From assembly GCF_001757355.1 (NCBI RefSeq), contig NZ_MINO01000016.1:1-64000 (forward strand): a stretch of 64,000 bases of DNA. Direction: 5' to 3'. Within the stretch, counting starts at the first letter, position 1; each line of letters begins with the position of its first letter. Source of the DNA: Sphingobium phenoxybenzoativorans (GTDB lineage: Bacteria > Pseudomonadota > Alphaproteobacteria > Sphingomonadales > Sphingomonadaceae). Shown piece after piece: positions 9,512 to 18,361 of the stretch. The position numbers were made by a program, and so were the translations under genes. The notes below the pieces were generated by a model. It was not told the DNA's origin, searched no databases, and saw nothing but the letters and a program-made list of their open reading frames with translations.

Positions 9512-9726
9512 GCAGGTCCTCTGATGCGGCTGTTATTATGTATGCGGCTGCATCAAATATGTTCGATACGCAAGTGAGAAGGGCGCAACGCTGCCTTTAC
9601 AAAAGGGCGCAGATCGCCGTTCCGCCAATGTCCCGGTCCGGTACAGCGTTGATACTATAGTGGTTTTGGAAAGCTTTTTGCGCGATGGCGGCCGGGGGAC
9701 TTGGTGCGGCGCAGGATGGTCGGGAC

Positions 9727-10386
9727 ATGAATATCGCCACGGGTCTCAAGCTTGGATTGCCGTTGCTGATGGCTGCGGGCCTCTGGGGCGTGAACGCGCT
9801 TTCCGCTGACGCGCCGGTGGCGACTCCGGCGAAGGCGGTGCAATCCCCGCGCGCCGCGCCCGTCCAGAAAATCGCCGCGCCGGTCAAGCCGGGCGGGGCC
9901 GCCGCCACGGCCGCGGATAATGATCCCCTTGTCGTGAAACGCATCCTGCCGATCACCGGTCCGTTCCGTCACGGCGATTATGTCTGGGATGACAAGGGCG
10001 TGCCCGCAGGTCCCATCGTCATCACGGTCGATCTGGCGGCGCAGACGCTGTCCGTGTTTCGCGGCGGCTATGAGATTGGCGCGGCGGTCATCCTCTATGG
10101 CGCGGACAATATGATGACCCCGCTCGGCACCTTCCCGATCACGCAGAAGGACGCCGATCACTGGTCCAACCTCTATGACGCGCCCATGCCCTATATGCTG
10201 CGCCTCACCGATGATGGCGTCGCCATCCACGGCAGCGACGTGGAGCTTGGCTCGGCGACGCATGGCTGCATCGGCGTGCCGACCAAATTCGCCGCGCTCC
10301 TGTTTGCGCAGGCGAAGCTTGGCGACCGGGTGATCGTCACCAACGGCAAGATGATGGACACGGGCGGCCTGAAACCAGCGGCCTGA
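9727..10386 (+). CDS. L,D-transpeptidase (YkuD domain)
   Basis: About 219 residues from the ATG at 9727 (MNIATGLKLG), which starts a signal-anchor/signal peptide; an earlier in-frame ATG adds 14 residues. The catalytic YkuD motif is complete: IHGSDVELGSATHGCIGVP, with the essential His and Cys. A Pro/Ala-rich linker (about residues 30-65) separates the membrane end from the domain. The enzyme crosslinks peptidoglycan through 3-3 bonds or attaches proteins to it in the periplasm. The last codons lie in a 14-bp tandem duplication (10366-10379 and 10380-10393), yet both copies give the same C terminus, PAA-stop. Confidence 0.88.
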   Translation: MNIATGLKLGLPLLMAAGLWGVNALSADAPVATPAKAVQSPRAAPVQKIAAPVKPGGAAATAADNDPLVVKRILPITGPFRHGDYVWDDKGVPAGPIVITVDLAAQTLSVFRGGYEIGAAVILYGADNMMTPLGTFPITQKDADHWSNLYDAPMPYMLRLTDDGVAIHGSDVELGSATHGCIGVPTKFAALLFAQAKLGDRVIVTNGKMMDTGGLKPAA

Positions 10387-10431
10387 AACCAGCGGCGTAA
10401 TACGCCTACAGTCCGGACCGTTCAGGCAGAC

Positions 10432-10517
10432 GTGCTACTGCGACCCGAAGGGCGGCGAAGTCAACGCAGGAGCCCAGTTCCGACCTAGCAGCCAGTCTCC
10501 TGCTTTCGCCGGAGCAC
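10432..10517. repeat. Diverged copy of the sphingomonad 66-bp palindromic repeat
   Basis: The ends GTGCT... and ...GGAGCAC and the inner blocks GCAGGAGCCCAG and CTCCTGCTTTCGC match the repeat at 40356, 41823, 48346 and 51797, but the left arm is interrupted by about 20 extra bases. It fills most of the 159-base gap between the L,D-transpeptidase and the glutamate dehydrogenase stop. Confidence 0.7.
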
Positions 10518-10545
10518 GCCGCGTTTCAAACAGGTCAGGACGAAC

Positions 10546-13500
10546 CTACCGCGCCAGCAACCCGCGCGCCTGCCCGGCCAGTTCCGCCAGCATCGCGACA
10601 TTCGGGGCCGCCGCCTGCTTCGCCCGCTTGATGAGCGCACGGAACTGCGTGATCCGGGGCGTCTGCCGCTCCAGCCAGCTATCGATATAGGCGCTGACGT
10701 CCGTGCCGCGCGTTCCGGCGAGAAAGTCCAGCCGCACCTGCTGCATGTCCCGCGCCACGCCGGAAATCAGCAGGCGCTCCCACGGATCGCTCGGCTCCAT
10801 GCGCGCGGCGGCGGACTGCACCCAGTCAATGCCCACCGCCTCGCCCAGCCGGGTGAAGGCGCGGGTGATGTCGATCTCGTCGACCTTCAGCTTCAGCGCC
10901 AGATTGGCGAGGCCGATCGCCCCGTCCATCTTGAACAGCGTCACTGACCGTTCGACCAGTTCGGCGGGCGCGCCAAGCGCTGTCAAATCATCGATGATGA
11001 AGCGGCTGCGGCGCAACGCCTCGTCGGTCAGCAGCGAATCGACCTGCGACGCCAGCTTCCCGACGCCCGGCGCCAGCGCGGCGACGCCCGCCTGCGGCAA
11101 TGTGCCGGTGGGCAGGCTGCGCAGCATGTCGGCGATCTGCGCGCGCATGCCGGTCGCGATATGGCCGAACAGCGCCAGCCGCGCGCCTTCGGACATCGCC
11201 GTCGCATCGATATCGTCCCACAGCTTCCGCACGCCATAGAGCCTTTCGGCGATGACGAATGCGCTGGTCAGGTCGGACAGCGAACAACCTTCTTCCTCGG
11301 CCAGTTCGAACGGGTGGATCAGGCCGAGCCGGTTGATGATGCGGTTCGCCAGCTTCGTGGCGATGATCTCGCTCCGCAACTGGTGGTGGGCGATGGCGTC
11401 GGCTTCGCTGGCCTGCATGGCTGGCGGGAAGGCCTGGGCCAGTTCACCGCCCATGCTTTCGTCGGCGCCGATCTCGCTCTGCTCGATCGCGTCCTGCAAG
11501 GCGAGCTTGGCGGTGGACAGCAGCACCGCGAGTTCCGGCCGGGTCAGCCCCTTGCCGTCCTGCCCGCGCCGCAACAGTTGCTCGTTGGTGCCCAGCCCCT
11601 CGACCACACGATCCAGACGGCCATGCTCCTCGAACGTCTCCATCAGGCGGACATAGCTGGCCAGGTCAGTCGCGCCGCCGGACTCGGCGATGGACAGGCC
11701 CAGCGCCTGCAACCGGTTATCCTCCAGCACCAGTTCCGCCACCGCATCGGTCATGCTGACCAGCAATGCGTTGCGATCCTCGAAGCTCAGGCGGCCCTCA
11801 GTCATCTCCTTGTTCAGCGCGATCTTGATGTTCACTTCATTGTCGGAACAATCGACGCCCGCGCTATTGTCGATGAAGTCGGTGTTGATCCGGCCGCCGT
11901 CCAGCGCGAAGGCGATGCGCCCCGCCTGCGTCACGCCCAGGTTGGCGCCTTCGCCCACCACCTTGACCTTCAGATCCTCCGCATTGACGCGCAGCCGGTC
12001 ATTGGCCGGGTCGCCGACATCGCCGTGGCTCTGCGCCGCCGCCTTCACATAGGTGCCGATGCCGCCGAACCACAGCAGATCGTTGGGCGACTTCAATATG
12101 GCGGAAATGACCGCGGCAGGCTCCATCTCCGTCTCGCTCGTGCCCAGTATCGCCTGGATTTCCGGCGTCAGGGTGATGCTTTTCAGGCTGCGAGGGAATA
12201 CGCCGCCGCCCTTGGAGATCAGCTTCTTGTCATAATCGTCCCAGCTTGAGCGGGGCAGGGCGAACATGCGGCTGCGCTCCTTCCACGCCGCCGCCGTGTC
12301 GGGATCGGGGTCGAAGAAGATGTGGCGATGGTCGAACGCCGCCACCAGCTTGATCGCCTTGCTCAGCAGCATGCCGTTGCCGAACACGTCGCCCGACATG
12401 TCGCCGCACCCGACGACGCGCACCGGCTCCTTCTGTACGTCGATGCCCATTTCGGCGAAGTGCCGCTGGACGGAAATCCACGCGCCCTTGGCGGTGATGC
12501 CCATCGCCTTGTGGTCGTACCCGTTCGATCCGCCGGATGCGAAGGCGTCACCCAGCCAGAATTTCCGATCGAGCGCGATGGCGTTGGCGACGTCGGAGAA
12601 GGTCGCCGTGCCCTTGTCGGCGGCCACGACGAAATAGGGGTCGTCGCCGTCGCGAATGACGATATGGGCGGGATGCTTGACCTTGCCCGACACCAGATTG
12701 TCCGTGACCGACAGCAGCGCGCGGATGAATATGCGATAGCTTTCCGTGCCCTCGGCCATCCAACCGTCGCGGTCGACCTGCGGGTTGGGCAAATGTTTGG
12801 GATAGAAACCGCCTTTCGCGCCGGTCGGCACGATCACCGCGTTCTTCACCCGCTGCGCCTTCATCAGTCCCAAGACTTCGGTACGGAAATCGTCGCGCCG
12901 GTCGGACCAGCGCAGGCCGCCGCGCGCCACTGGCCCGGCGCGCAGGTGGATGCCCTCGACGCGCGGGGAATAGACCCAGATTTCGCGCCAGGGCAGCGGC
13001 GCGGGCAGGCCGGGGACCTTTGCGCTGTCCAGCTTGAACGCCAGCGCCTCGCGCCCCGCAGGCACGAAGAAATTGGTGCGCAGCGTCGCGGTGATGACGG
13101 CGCGGAACAGGCGCAGGATGCGATCCTCGTCGATCGCGGTGACCTTCTCCAGCCCCTCATTGATCGTCTCGCTGGCCTCGACGGCAAGCTTCTCGCCGTC
13201 CGTCACGCCGGAATCGTGCAGCGCGGAGAATAAAGACACCAGCGCATGGGTGATCCCGCGCTCGCGCCGCAGCGTGTCGGCGACGGTGTTCATGCCGTAG
13301 GTCAGGCCGGTCTGGCGCAGATAGCGGAACAGCGCGCGGAACAGGATCACCGCCTGCGGGTCCAGCCCGGCAGTGACGATCAGTTCGTTGAACCGGTCGT
13401 TCTCCGCCGCCCCTTCCAGCACCTGCGCAACGGCCTCCCGCACGATGTCGGCGCGCGCGATCACCGCCGCCGCGTCGCCGCCGCCCTGCAGGTCCAGGAC

Positions 13501-15195
13501 GAAGCGCTGGATATAGCCCTGCGCTCCGCCCTCGACCGGGGTGGTGATTTCGTCGATCGCGCGGAAGCCGAAATTCTCGAACGTAGGCACGGCCTCGGAC
13601 AGCGCGACCGGTTCGGAGCTGTAGAGCTTCAGGCGCAGGCGGGCCGCGCCATCTTCCGCATTGCGATACAGCCTGACGCTGCGATCATTCCCGCCCGCCA
13701 GGCGATACAGTTCGGAGATATCCAGCGCCGCTTCTTCCGGGCCTGCGCCGTTGCGGTAATTGGCGGGCAGGGCGTTGGCGTAGCGCTGGGCGAGGGCGGC
13801 TGCGCGCCCCGGTTCCTCGATGGTGGCCAGCGCGGCCTCCACGGCGGGGACCCATCCGCGCACCATTTCCTTCAACTGGCGGTCGAGCGCCTCGTCATCC
13901 GGCACGACGCCTCCGTCGCGCAGGTCCAGCGTGATGCGCAGGAGGGCCAGGCCGCCTTCCTCCAGCGCGATCGACCAGCTCAGCACCGTGGCGTTCGCGG
14001 CCTGCGCCAGCATGTGCTGCACGCTGATGCGGCGGGCGGTCGTTACTTCATCGCGCGGCAGCCAGACAAAGGCATAGAGGTGCCGGGCCAGCGCATCCGT
14101 CGCCAGCGCCAGTTTCGGGCGCGGCCGGTCGGCCAGCGACATGAAGGTCAGCGTCAGCCGCTCCAGCGCCTCGCGGTCGAAACCGATCAGCACATCGTGG
14201 GGCAGGGCGGTCAATGCGTGGACCAGCGCCTTGCCCGCATGGCCGGCGGGGTCGAACCCGGTCTTTTCCATCAGCGCCAGCAGGGCGGAGCGCAGCACGG
14301 GAATCTTGTCCGGCGCGGCGGACAGCGCCTGGCTGGTCCACATACCGGCATGGATCGACAGGGCCGTGATCTCCTTGCCCTCGCGCACCGGCAGGATGAT
14401 CAGATCGACCAGCACGCTGCGATGGATGCGGGACAGCCGGTTTGACTTGATGATCAGCGGCACCCGGCCGCCCTTTTCGAACCAGTCGAACGCGGCCTCG
14501 ATCGTCGCCTTGGCCAGCAATTCCTCGCCGGGCAGGGTGCAGATGCCCGCCTTGCCCTCCGCCTTGCCGTCGCGGCGGCGGATTTCATGGCCGGTCTGGG
14601 TCAGGTTCTTGGTCAGGAACCAGCGCAGCAGTGCGGCGCTTTCCTGATCCTGCAGCGCATCGGCGTCGGTGCGCATCGCTTCCTGCAGCTTGGGCCAGTC
14701 GGCCACGGCGGCGCGGACATGCGCCAGCGTCTTGGTCAGGTCCTGCTCCAGCGCACGGCGGGTTTTCGCGTCCGCCCGCTCGGCCTCGATATAGATCATC
14801 GACTCGCGGCGCGCGCCCGGCGCGTCGGCCTCCAATATCGCGGTCAATGCGCCGTCCGCGTCGCGCTCGACCGACAGGACGGGGTGGATCAGGCGGTATA
14901 TGGTGATGTTGGCGGCGGCCAGCGTATTGGCGATCGAATCCACCAGAAACGGCATGTCGTCATTGATCAGCGCAATCCGCATGAAGCGTTCGCGCGCGCC
15001 TTCGCCCAGGGTTTGCAGCGCGATCGTCGGGGCGCCGGGTTTCCGCACGGCGGCGGTGTCGGAAAGGAAGGCGGCGGCGCGTTCCGTCGCGCCTTCGTCG
15101 AAACCTTCGATTTCTTCGGGGAGCGCACCCTGCGCCAGTGCGACGCGCAGCGCGTCCCTCACGGTTGCCACACCGGGTTCCGCCAGCATCGTCAT
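10546..15195 (-). CDS. NAD-specific glutamate dehydrogenase (large, about 180 kDa type)
   Basis: 1549 residues from the ATG at 15195, chosen because GAGGTGAG lies just upstream; an ATG at 15261 would add 22 residues. Oxidatively deaminates glutamate to 2-oxoglutarate with NAD. The N-terminal 700 residues hold ACT-like and helical regulatory segments typical of the large GDH class. The catalytic core shows GGLRWSDRRDDFRTEVLGL and KNAVIVPTGAKGGFYPK (substrate Lys region), then DMSGDVFGNGML and GEGANLGVTQAGRIA of the NAD-binding domain. Length matches the 1500-1650-residue family. The following 140 bases upstream are its promoter region. Confidence 0.95.
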   Translation of the reverse strand: MTMLAEPGVATVRDALRVALAQGALPEEIEGFDEGATERAAAFLSDTAAVRKPGAPTIALQTLGEGARERFMRIALINDDMPFLVDSIANTLAAANITIYRLIHPVLSVERDADGALTAILEADAPGARRESMIYIEAERADAKTRRALEQDLTKTLAHVRAAVADWPKLQEAMRTDADALQDQESAALLRWFLTKNLTQTGHEIRRRDGKAEGKAGICTLPGEELLAKATIEAAFDWFEKGGRVPLIIKSNRLSRIHRSVLVDLIILPVREGKEITALSIHAGMWTSQALSAAPDKIPVLRSALLALMEKTGFDPAGHAGKALVHALTALPHDVLIGFDREALERLTLTFMSLADRPRPKLALATDALARHLYAFVWLPRDEVTTARRISVQHMLAQAANATVLSWSIALEEGGLALLRITLDLRDGGVVPDDEALDRQLKEMVRGWVPAVEAALATIEEPGRAAALAQRYANALPANYRNGAGPEEAALDISELYRLAGGNDRSVRLYRNAEDGAARLRLKLYSSEPVALSEAVPTFENFGFRAIDEITTPVEGGAQGYIQRFVLDLQGGGDAAAVIARADIVREAVAQVLEGAAENDRFNELIVTAGLDPQAVILFRALFRYLRQTGLTYGMNTVADTLRRERGITHALVSLFSALHDSGVTDGEKLAVEASETINEGLEKVTAIDEDRILRLFRAVITATLRTNFFVPAGREALAFKLDSAKVPGLPAPLPWREIWVYSPRVEGIHLRAGPVARGGLRWSDRRDDFRTEVLGLMKAQRVKNAVIVPTGAKGGFYPKHLPNPQVDRDGWMAEGTESYRIFIRALLSVTDNLVSGKVKHPAHIVIRDGDDPYFVVAADKGTATFSDVANAIALDRKFWLGDAFASGGSNGYDHKAMGITAKGAWISVQRHFAEMGIDVQKEPVRVVGCGDMSGDVFGNGMLLSKAIKLVAAFDHRHIFFDPDPDTAAAWKERSRMFALPRSSWDDYDKKLISKGGGVFPRSLKSITLTPEIQAILGTSETEMEPAAVISAILKSPNDLLWFGGIGTYVKAAAQSHGDVGDPANDRLRVNAEDLKVKVVGEGANLGVTQAGRIAFALDGGRINTDFIDNSAGVDCSDNEVNIKIALNKEMTEGRLSFEDRNALLVSMTDAVAELVLEDNRLQALGLSIAESGGATDLASYVRLMETFEEHGRLDRVVEGLGTNEQLLRRGQDGKGLTRPELAVLLSTAKLALQDAIEQSEIGADESMGGELAQAFPPAMQASEADAIAHHQLRSEIIATKLANRIINRLGLIHPFELAEEEGCSLSDLTSAFVIAERLYGVRKLWDDIDATAMSEGARLALFGHIATGMRAQIADMLRSLPTGTLPQAGVAALAPGVGKLASQVDSLLTDEALRRSRFIIDDLTALGAPAELVERSVTLFKMDGAIGLANLALKLKVDEIDITRAFTRLGEAVGIDWVQSAAARMEPSDPWERLLISGVARDMQQVRLDFLAGTRGTDVSAYIDSWLERQTPRITQFRALIKRAKQAAAPNVAMLAELAGQARGLLAR

Positions 15196-15339
15196 TGCCT
15201 CACCTCGTTTTCGTTCGGCCTGTTGCGGCTCTCTATAGCCCCGCTCACTGGCGAGGCTCAACCTCTTTCTGGAAAGAAAGTTTCATTCTGCTGCAATAAA
15301 ATAATAGCGTGCGACGATGGCGGACATCGGCGCGGGACA

Positions 15340-16617
15340 TCAGGCGGTGGCGGCGATCACCTGCTGCGTCAGCTTCGCGCCGTCCGGCAACGCCGCGACG
15401 ATGCTGACGGTGCCGTCGGCCTCCCGCCGCGCGACGACGACGGCCAGCCCGTCCGCATCGACGGGCAGCGCCGCGGGCGCGATGGCGGGCGCGACACGCA
15501 GCTTCGCGCGCGCCTCGATCGCCGGATCGGCCTTTGCCGCCGGTTCGGGGCGGCGCGATGCGCGCACGTCGCGCACCAGACCCTTGATGCCGCCAATATA
15601 GGCTTCCAGATGGTCGGCCAGGCTTCCGGCCGGCATCATCATGCCCTGCGCATAATCCAGAATCGTTGCATATTCAGTGACGCGCGTCTTGTCGTAATCC
15701 ACACCAAAAATCAGCTTGATCACCGCCGTCATCGGGCTGCGCGCCTGCACCGCAATGCCGGCATCCTCCAGCATCTCGGCATAATCTTCCGGCGCGTCGC
15801 GGGTGGCGAGCGCGAAATCATGGGCAAGGCCGATGGCGCGATACAGGGCGGACCGGGTGCGCGCGTCGCTGTTGCCGGCCTCTTGCGCGAAATCGCGGGC
15901 CAGCGCCAGACGGTCGGCCAGGCCGGCATCATCGTCCAGGCTGTCGATCCGCTCATCACCGAATTCGGCCATGCGCGACGATTCGCCGGACGGGCCATCC
16001 GCCCATATGGGCCGGGTGCCGATCGACTGCGGCGCGCTGCGCAATGCCTGGTCGACTTCCTCGACCAGCGCGTCGGTCAGGTCGCGGCTGGCCATCTCTT
16101 TCCAGTTGATGACGCCGTAGATGAAATCGATCGTATCCCCATCGGAGGAGAAAGGCATCAATATGCCGCGATAGACGATTTCCGCCCCGCGCTGGTTGAT
16201 GAACTCCGCCTCGAATCCGATCGGCGCGGCATTGGCCAGGATCTGCAGATAATGGTCAGTGAGTCGCGACAGCAGCGAGCGTGAGGGCACTTCGCTGATA
16301 TGGTCGATATGCCCTTCAATCTCGCATTCGCGCCGCAGCGCGCCGCCCAGATAGGCAACGGCCGGGTCGTCCACGCCCACGGTGAAGTCCAGCAATACGC
16401 TGTGCGGCCCGAAATCCTCGATATCCGACGGATTCAGGTCCTCGATCGACGGCAATGCCCGGTCGCCAAGCAGCGAAGCCCAATAATTATAGGCGCGCAC
16501 ATGCATGCGGCGCTCGTCGCTGCCGATCTCCGGCGGCGCTTCGATCGCCGGATCCTCGACGGCGTAATCGACCTCATCATGGTCGTTGGCGATGTCGCGT
16601 CCCCGCAGAGTATCCAT
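15340..16617 (-). CDS. PAS-domain protein of unknown function
   Basis: 425 residues, cytoplasmic, no membrane segments. The part from about residue 40 to 175 (YWASLLGDRALPSIEDLNP ... VYRGILMPFSSDGDTIDFIYGVINW) looks like the alphaproteobacterial PAS_5-type domain: the start RMHVRAYNYWASL and the closing 'dG.. I..IyG...W' strand are typical. The remainder is acidic and helical with no recognisable output domain, and the C-terminal 90 residues are Ala/Pro rich followed by a short strand region. It is upstream of, and on the same strand as, the glutamate dehydrogenase, 145 bases away. A signalling or localisation role is possible; nothing in the sequence decides it. Confidence 0.72.
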   Translation of the reverse strand: MDTLRGRDIANDHDEVDYAVEDPAIEAPPEIGSDERRMHVRAYNYWASLLGDRALPSIEDLNPSDIEDFGPHSVLLDFTVGVDDPAVAYLGGALRRECEIEGHIDHISEVPSRSLLSRLTDHYLQILANAAPIGFEAEFINQRGAEIVYRGILMPFSSDGDTIDFIYGVINWKEMASRDLTDALVEEVDQALRSAPQSIGTRPIWADGPSGESSRMAEFGDERIDSLDDDAGLADRLALARDFAQEAGNSDARTRSALYRAIGLAHDFALATRDAPEDYAEMLEDAGIAVQARSPMTAVIKLIFGVDYDKTRVTEYATILDYAQGMMMPAGSLADHLEAYIGGIKGLVRDVRASRRPEPAAKADPAIEARAKLRVAPAIAPAALPVDADGLAVVVARREADGTVSIVAALPDGAKLTQQVIAATA

Positions 16618-16843
16618 GTCCCGCCTTGTCCCAACTGGCTGCTTTGATGGCTTTCGGGCCGATGAATGGCATGGCGATGGTAAACATGTCGTAAATATGT
16701 GGCCGGGCCGGGCGGGCGGAGGGCATCGGCCGGGCCGCCGTTCAGGGTCATGGCCAGGGTCCTGTCCAAGGTCCTGTCTTGTCAGCGCCCGGATGTGCTG
16801 GTAAGCGCGCCGCTTCAGGCCCGGCCCACCCGGCCGGCCCGGC

Positions 16844-16919
16844 GCCGCTTTAGCTCAGTTGGTAGAGCATCGCATTCGTAATGCGGGGGTCACAGGTTCG
16901 AGTCCTGTAAGCGGCACCA
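16844..16919 (+). tRNA. tRNA-Thr (anticodon CGT)
   Basis: A 76-base cloverleaf with acceptor stem GCCGCTT/AAGCGGC, D-arm around AGCTCAGTTGGTAGAGC, anticodon arm GCATTCGTAATGC with anticodon CGT (reads ACG, threonine), T-arm CAGGTTCGAGTCCTG and an encoded CCA end. Its 3' part from 16870 is the attachment site of the integrative element that follows, and the element's own copy of that part completes the gene. Confidence 0.96.
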
Positions 16920-16924
16920 TTTTT
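16870..16924 (+). repeat. Attachment site, tRNA side (attL)
   Basis: The 3' end of tRNA-Thr from the anticodon stem through CCA plus five T residues. It is identical base for base to 29000-29054, and the identity stops on both sides (A/T before, T/C after). The crossover itself lies somewhere within this block, commonly in the anticodon loop for tyrosine integrases. Confidence 0.92.
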
Positions 16925-16965
16925 TCGTTATAAATCAATAAGATGGTGCTCGGCGACTTTGATTT

Positions 16966-16999
16966 GCTGGGTATTATAAATGGTATTATAATACCCAGC
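16966..16999. repeat. Perfect 12-bp inverted repeat beside attL
   Basis: GCTGGGTATTAT at 16966-16977 is exactly complementary in reverse to 16988-16999, with a 10-base AT-rich spacer. It sits between the attachment site and the first integrase, where integrase arm sites, an excisionase site or the integrase operator would be expected. It has no T-run, so it is a poor candidate for a terminator. Confidence 0.65.
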
Positions 17000-17020
17000 T
17001 TCGTAACCTAAGTACCTGGG

Positions 17021-18264
17021 ATTATTCATATTTCTGGATCTACTGAAGCCATAACCATCAGACGGGGCCTTAGCCTTTACAAACAGCCACTCGGCAAGGC
17101 CAAGGGCAGCCCAAACTGGTATGTCCGAGTCTACATGCCTATGAATGGCCGAAAGCTTCATACCAAAAGTGCAAAGACGTCCGATGTGAAGCTCGCCAGA
17201 AAGTTTGCCGAGGAATTCTACACCGAATGCTTCATCAAAAAGCAGGCACTCGAAGGGAAGCTACCTCGATCCATGCTTCCCCGTGCGACGCCTGAACGGA
17301 GGTTCGACAAGATAGTTGACCGGTGGCTAGCGGCTTTGGAAAAAGCTGCTGGGACAAATGAACAAGCCCGGAGAAGGTGGAAAGATTATTCCGGCGCAGC
17401 TTTAGGCGTTCATGGGTTTGCACGGTTTTTCGAAAAACGGATGTCGCTGAGATTACGACAGCCAAAATCAGAGCATTCATCCAGCATAGACACTCTACGT
17501 CAAAATATGGAGAGCTTGCTCCCACGACGATAAAGCGAAATCTCGTCGCTTTGAATGTGTCACTGAAATTTGCTTACGAGCAGCAACTCCTTTCGTCAGT
17601 GCCGCTCATGCCAAAAGTCAGAACCGAAGATCGACCTCGGGCTTGGTTCGAGTATGAGGAGTACCGGCGGCTACATATGGCGGCCCGAAACAAAGCAAGG
17701 GCGGCTAAGCAGAAGGGTGATGTGAAAAAGGCCGATCATCTAACCGAGCTATCCGATTTCATCATTTTCATGGTGCATTCGTTCCTACGGCCGAGCGAAT
17801 GGAAATCGCTGCAACACAAGCATGTGAAGATGATTGAACACGGCAATAATCCGCATTTAGAACTCACCGTGCGAGGAAAAACAGGCCTCCGCAAATCGAT
17901 CACAATGCAGTCGGCTGTGGACGTCTACAAACGGATCATTGGACGATCGGGCAAAGAGCCGAACGACTTTTTGTTTATGCCCTTGTATTCCAATCGAAAA
18001 ACGGCAGCGACTCGTATGGCCCGCAGCTTTATGGATTTGCTGGAAGAGCTCGATATCAAGATTGATGCTAATGGTGAGAAGAGAACGACCTACAGTCTTC
18101 GGCATTCCGCTTTAATGTTCAGATTCAAATTTGGTGAGAAGCCTGACTTACTTGCTTTGGCTAAAAATGCAGGAACGAGCATCGACCAGTTGGAACGGTT
18201 TTACCTTCGAAGAGTCAATCCGGGGGACAAGATTGCAAATCTCCAAAATATCTCAAGAGTTTGA
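17021..18264 (+). pseudogene. Tyrosine integrase, frameshifted and without a clear start
   Basis: The frame beginning near 17021 aligns throughout with the intact integrase at 18362: ISGSTEA..IRRGLSLYKQP, SPNWYVRVYMP, FDKIVDRWLAALEKA. At the run of five A residues near 17435-17439 the match leaves this frame and continues one frame back (TDVAEITTAKIRAF ... SFLRPSEW ... TTYSLRHSALM ... IDQLERFYLRR). One extra A would restore a single open frame. No ATG, GTG or TTG exists at the expected start (ATT occupies the place of the paralogue's TTG). The catalytic Arg, Arg and Tyr are still present. It is most simply a decayed copy; slippage on the A-run or a sequencing error are alternatives. Confidence 0.8.
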
Positions 18265-18361
18265 AGCGATTTAATAAGGTCAAATTTTTCGTTGTTAGAG
18301 GGTTTCGAGCTAGGATAGCGAATTCCGCCGCTATATATGCGGCTGGGTTTAACTATCTGGT

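Noticed and set aside
13246-16284. Two long plus-strand frames opposite glutamate dehydrogenase and the PAS protein
   Set aside because: Antisense shadows with low-complexity Arg/Gln/Ala composition and no recognisable motif.
17427-17442. Programmed -1 frameshift as the default explanation for the split integrase
   Set aside because: The A-run permits slippage but the start codon is also missing and the paralogue is unbroken at this place, so decay is simpler; kept only as an alternative.
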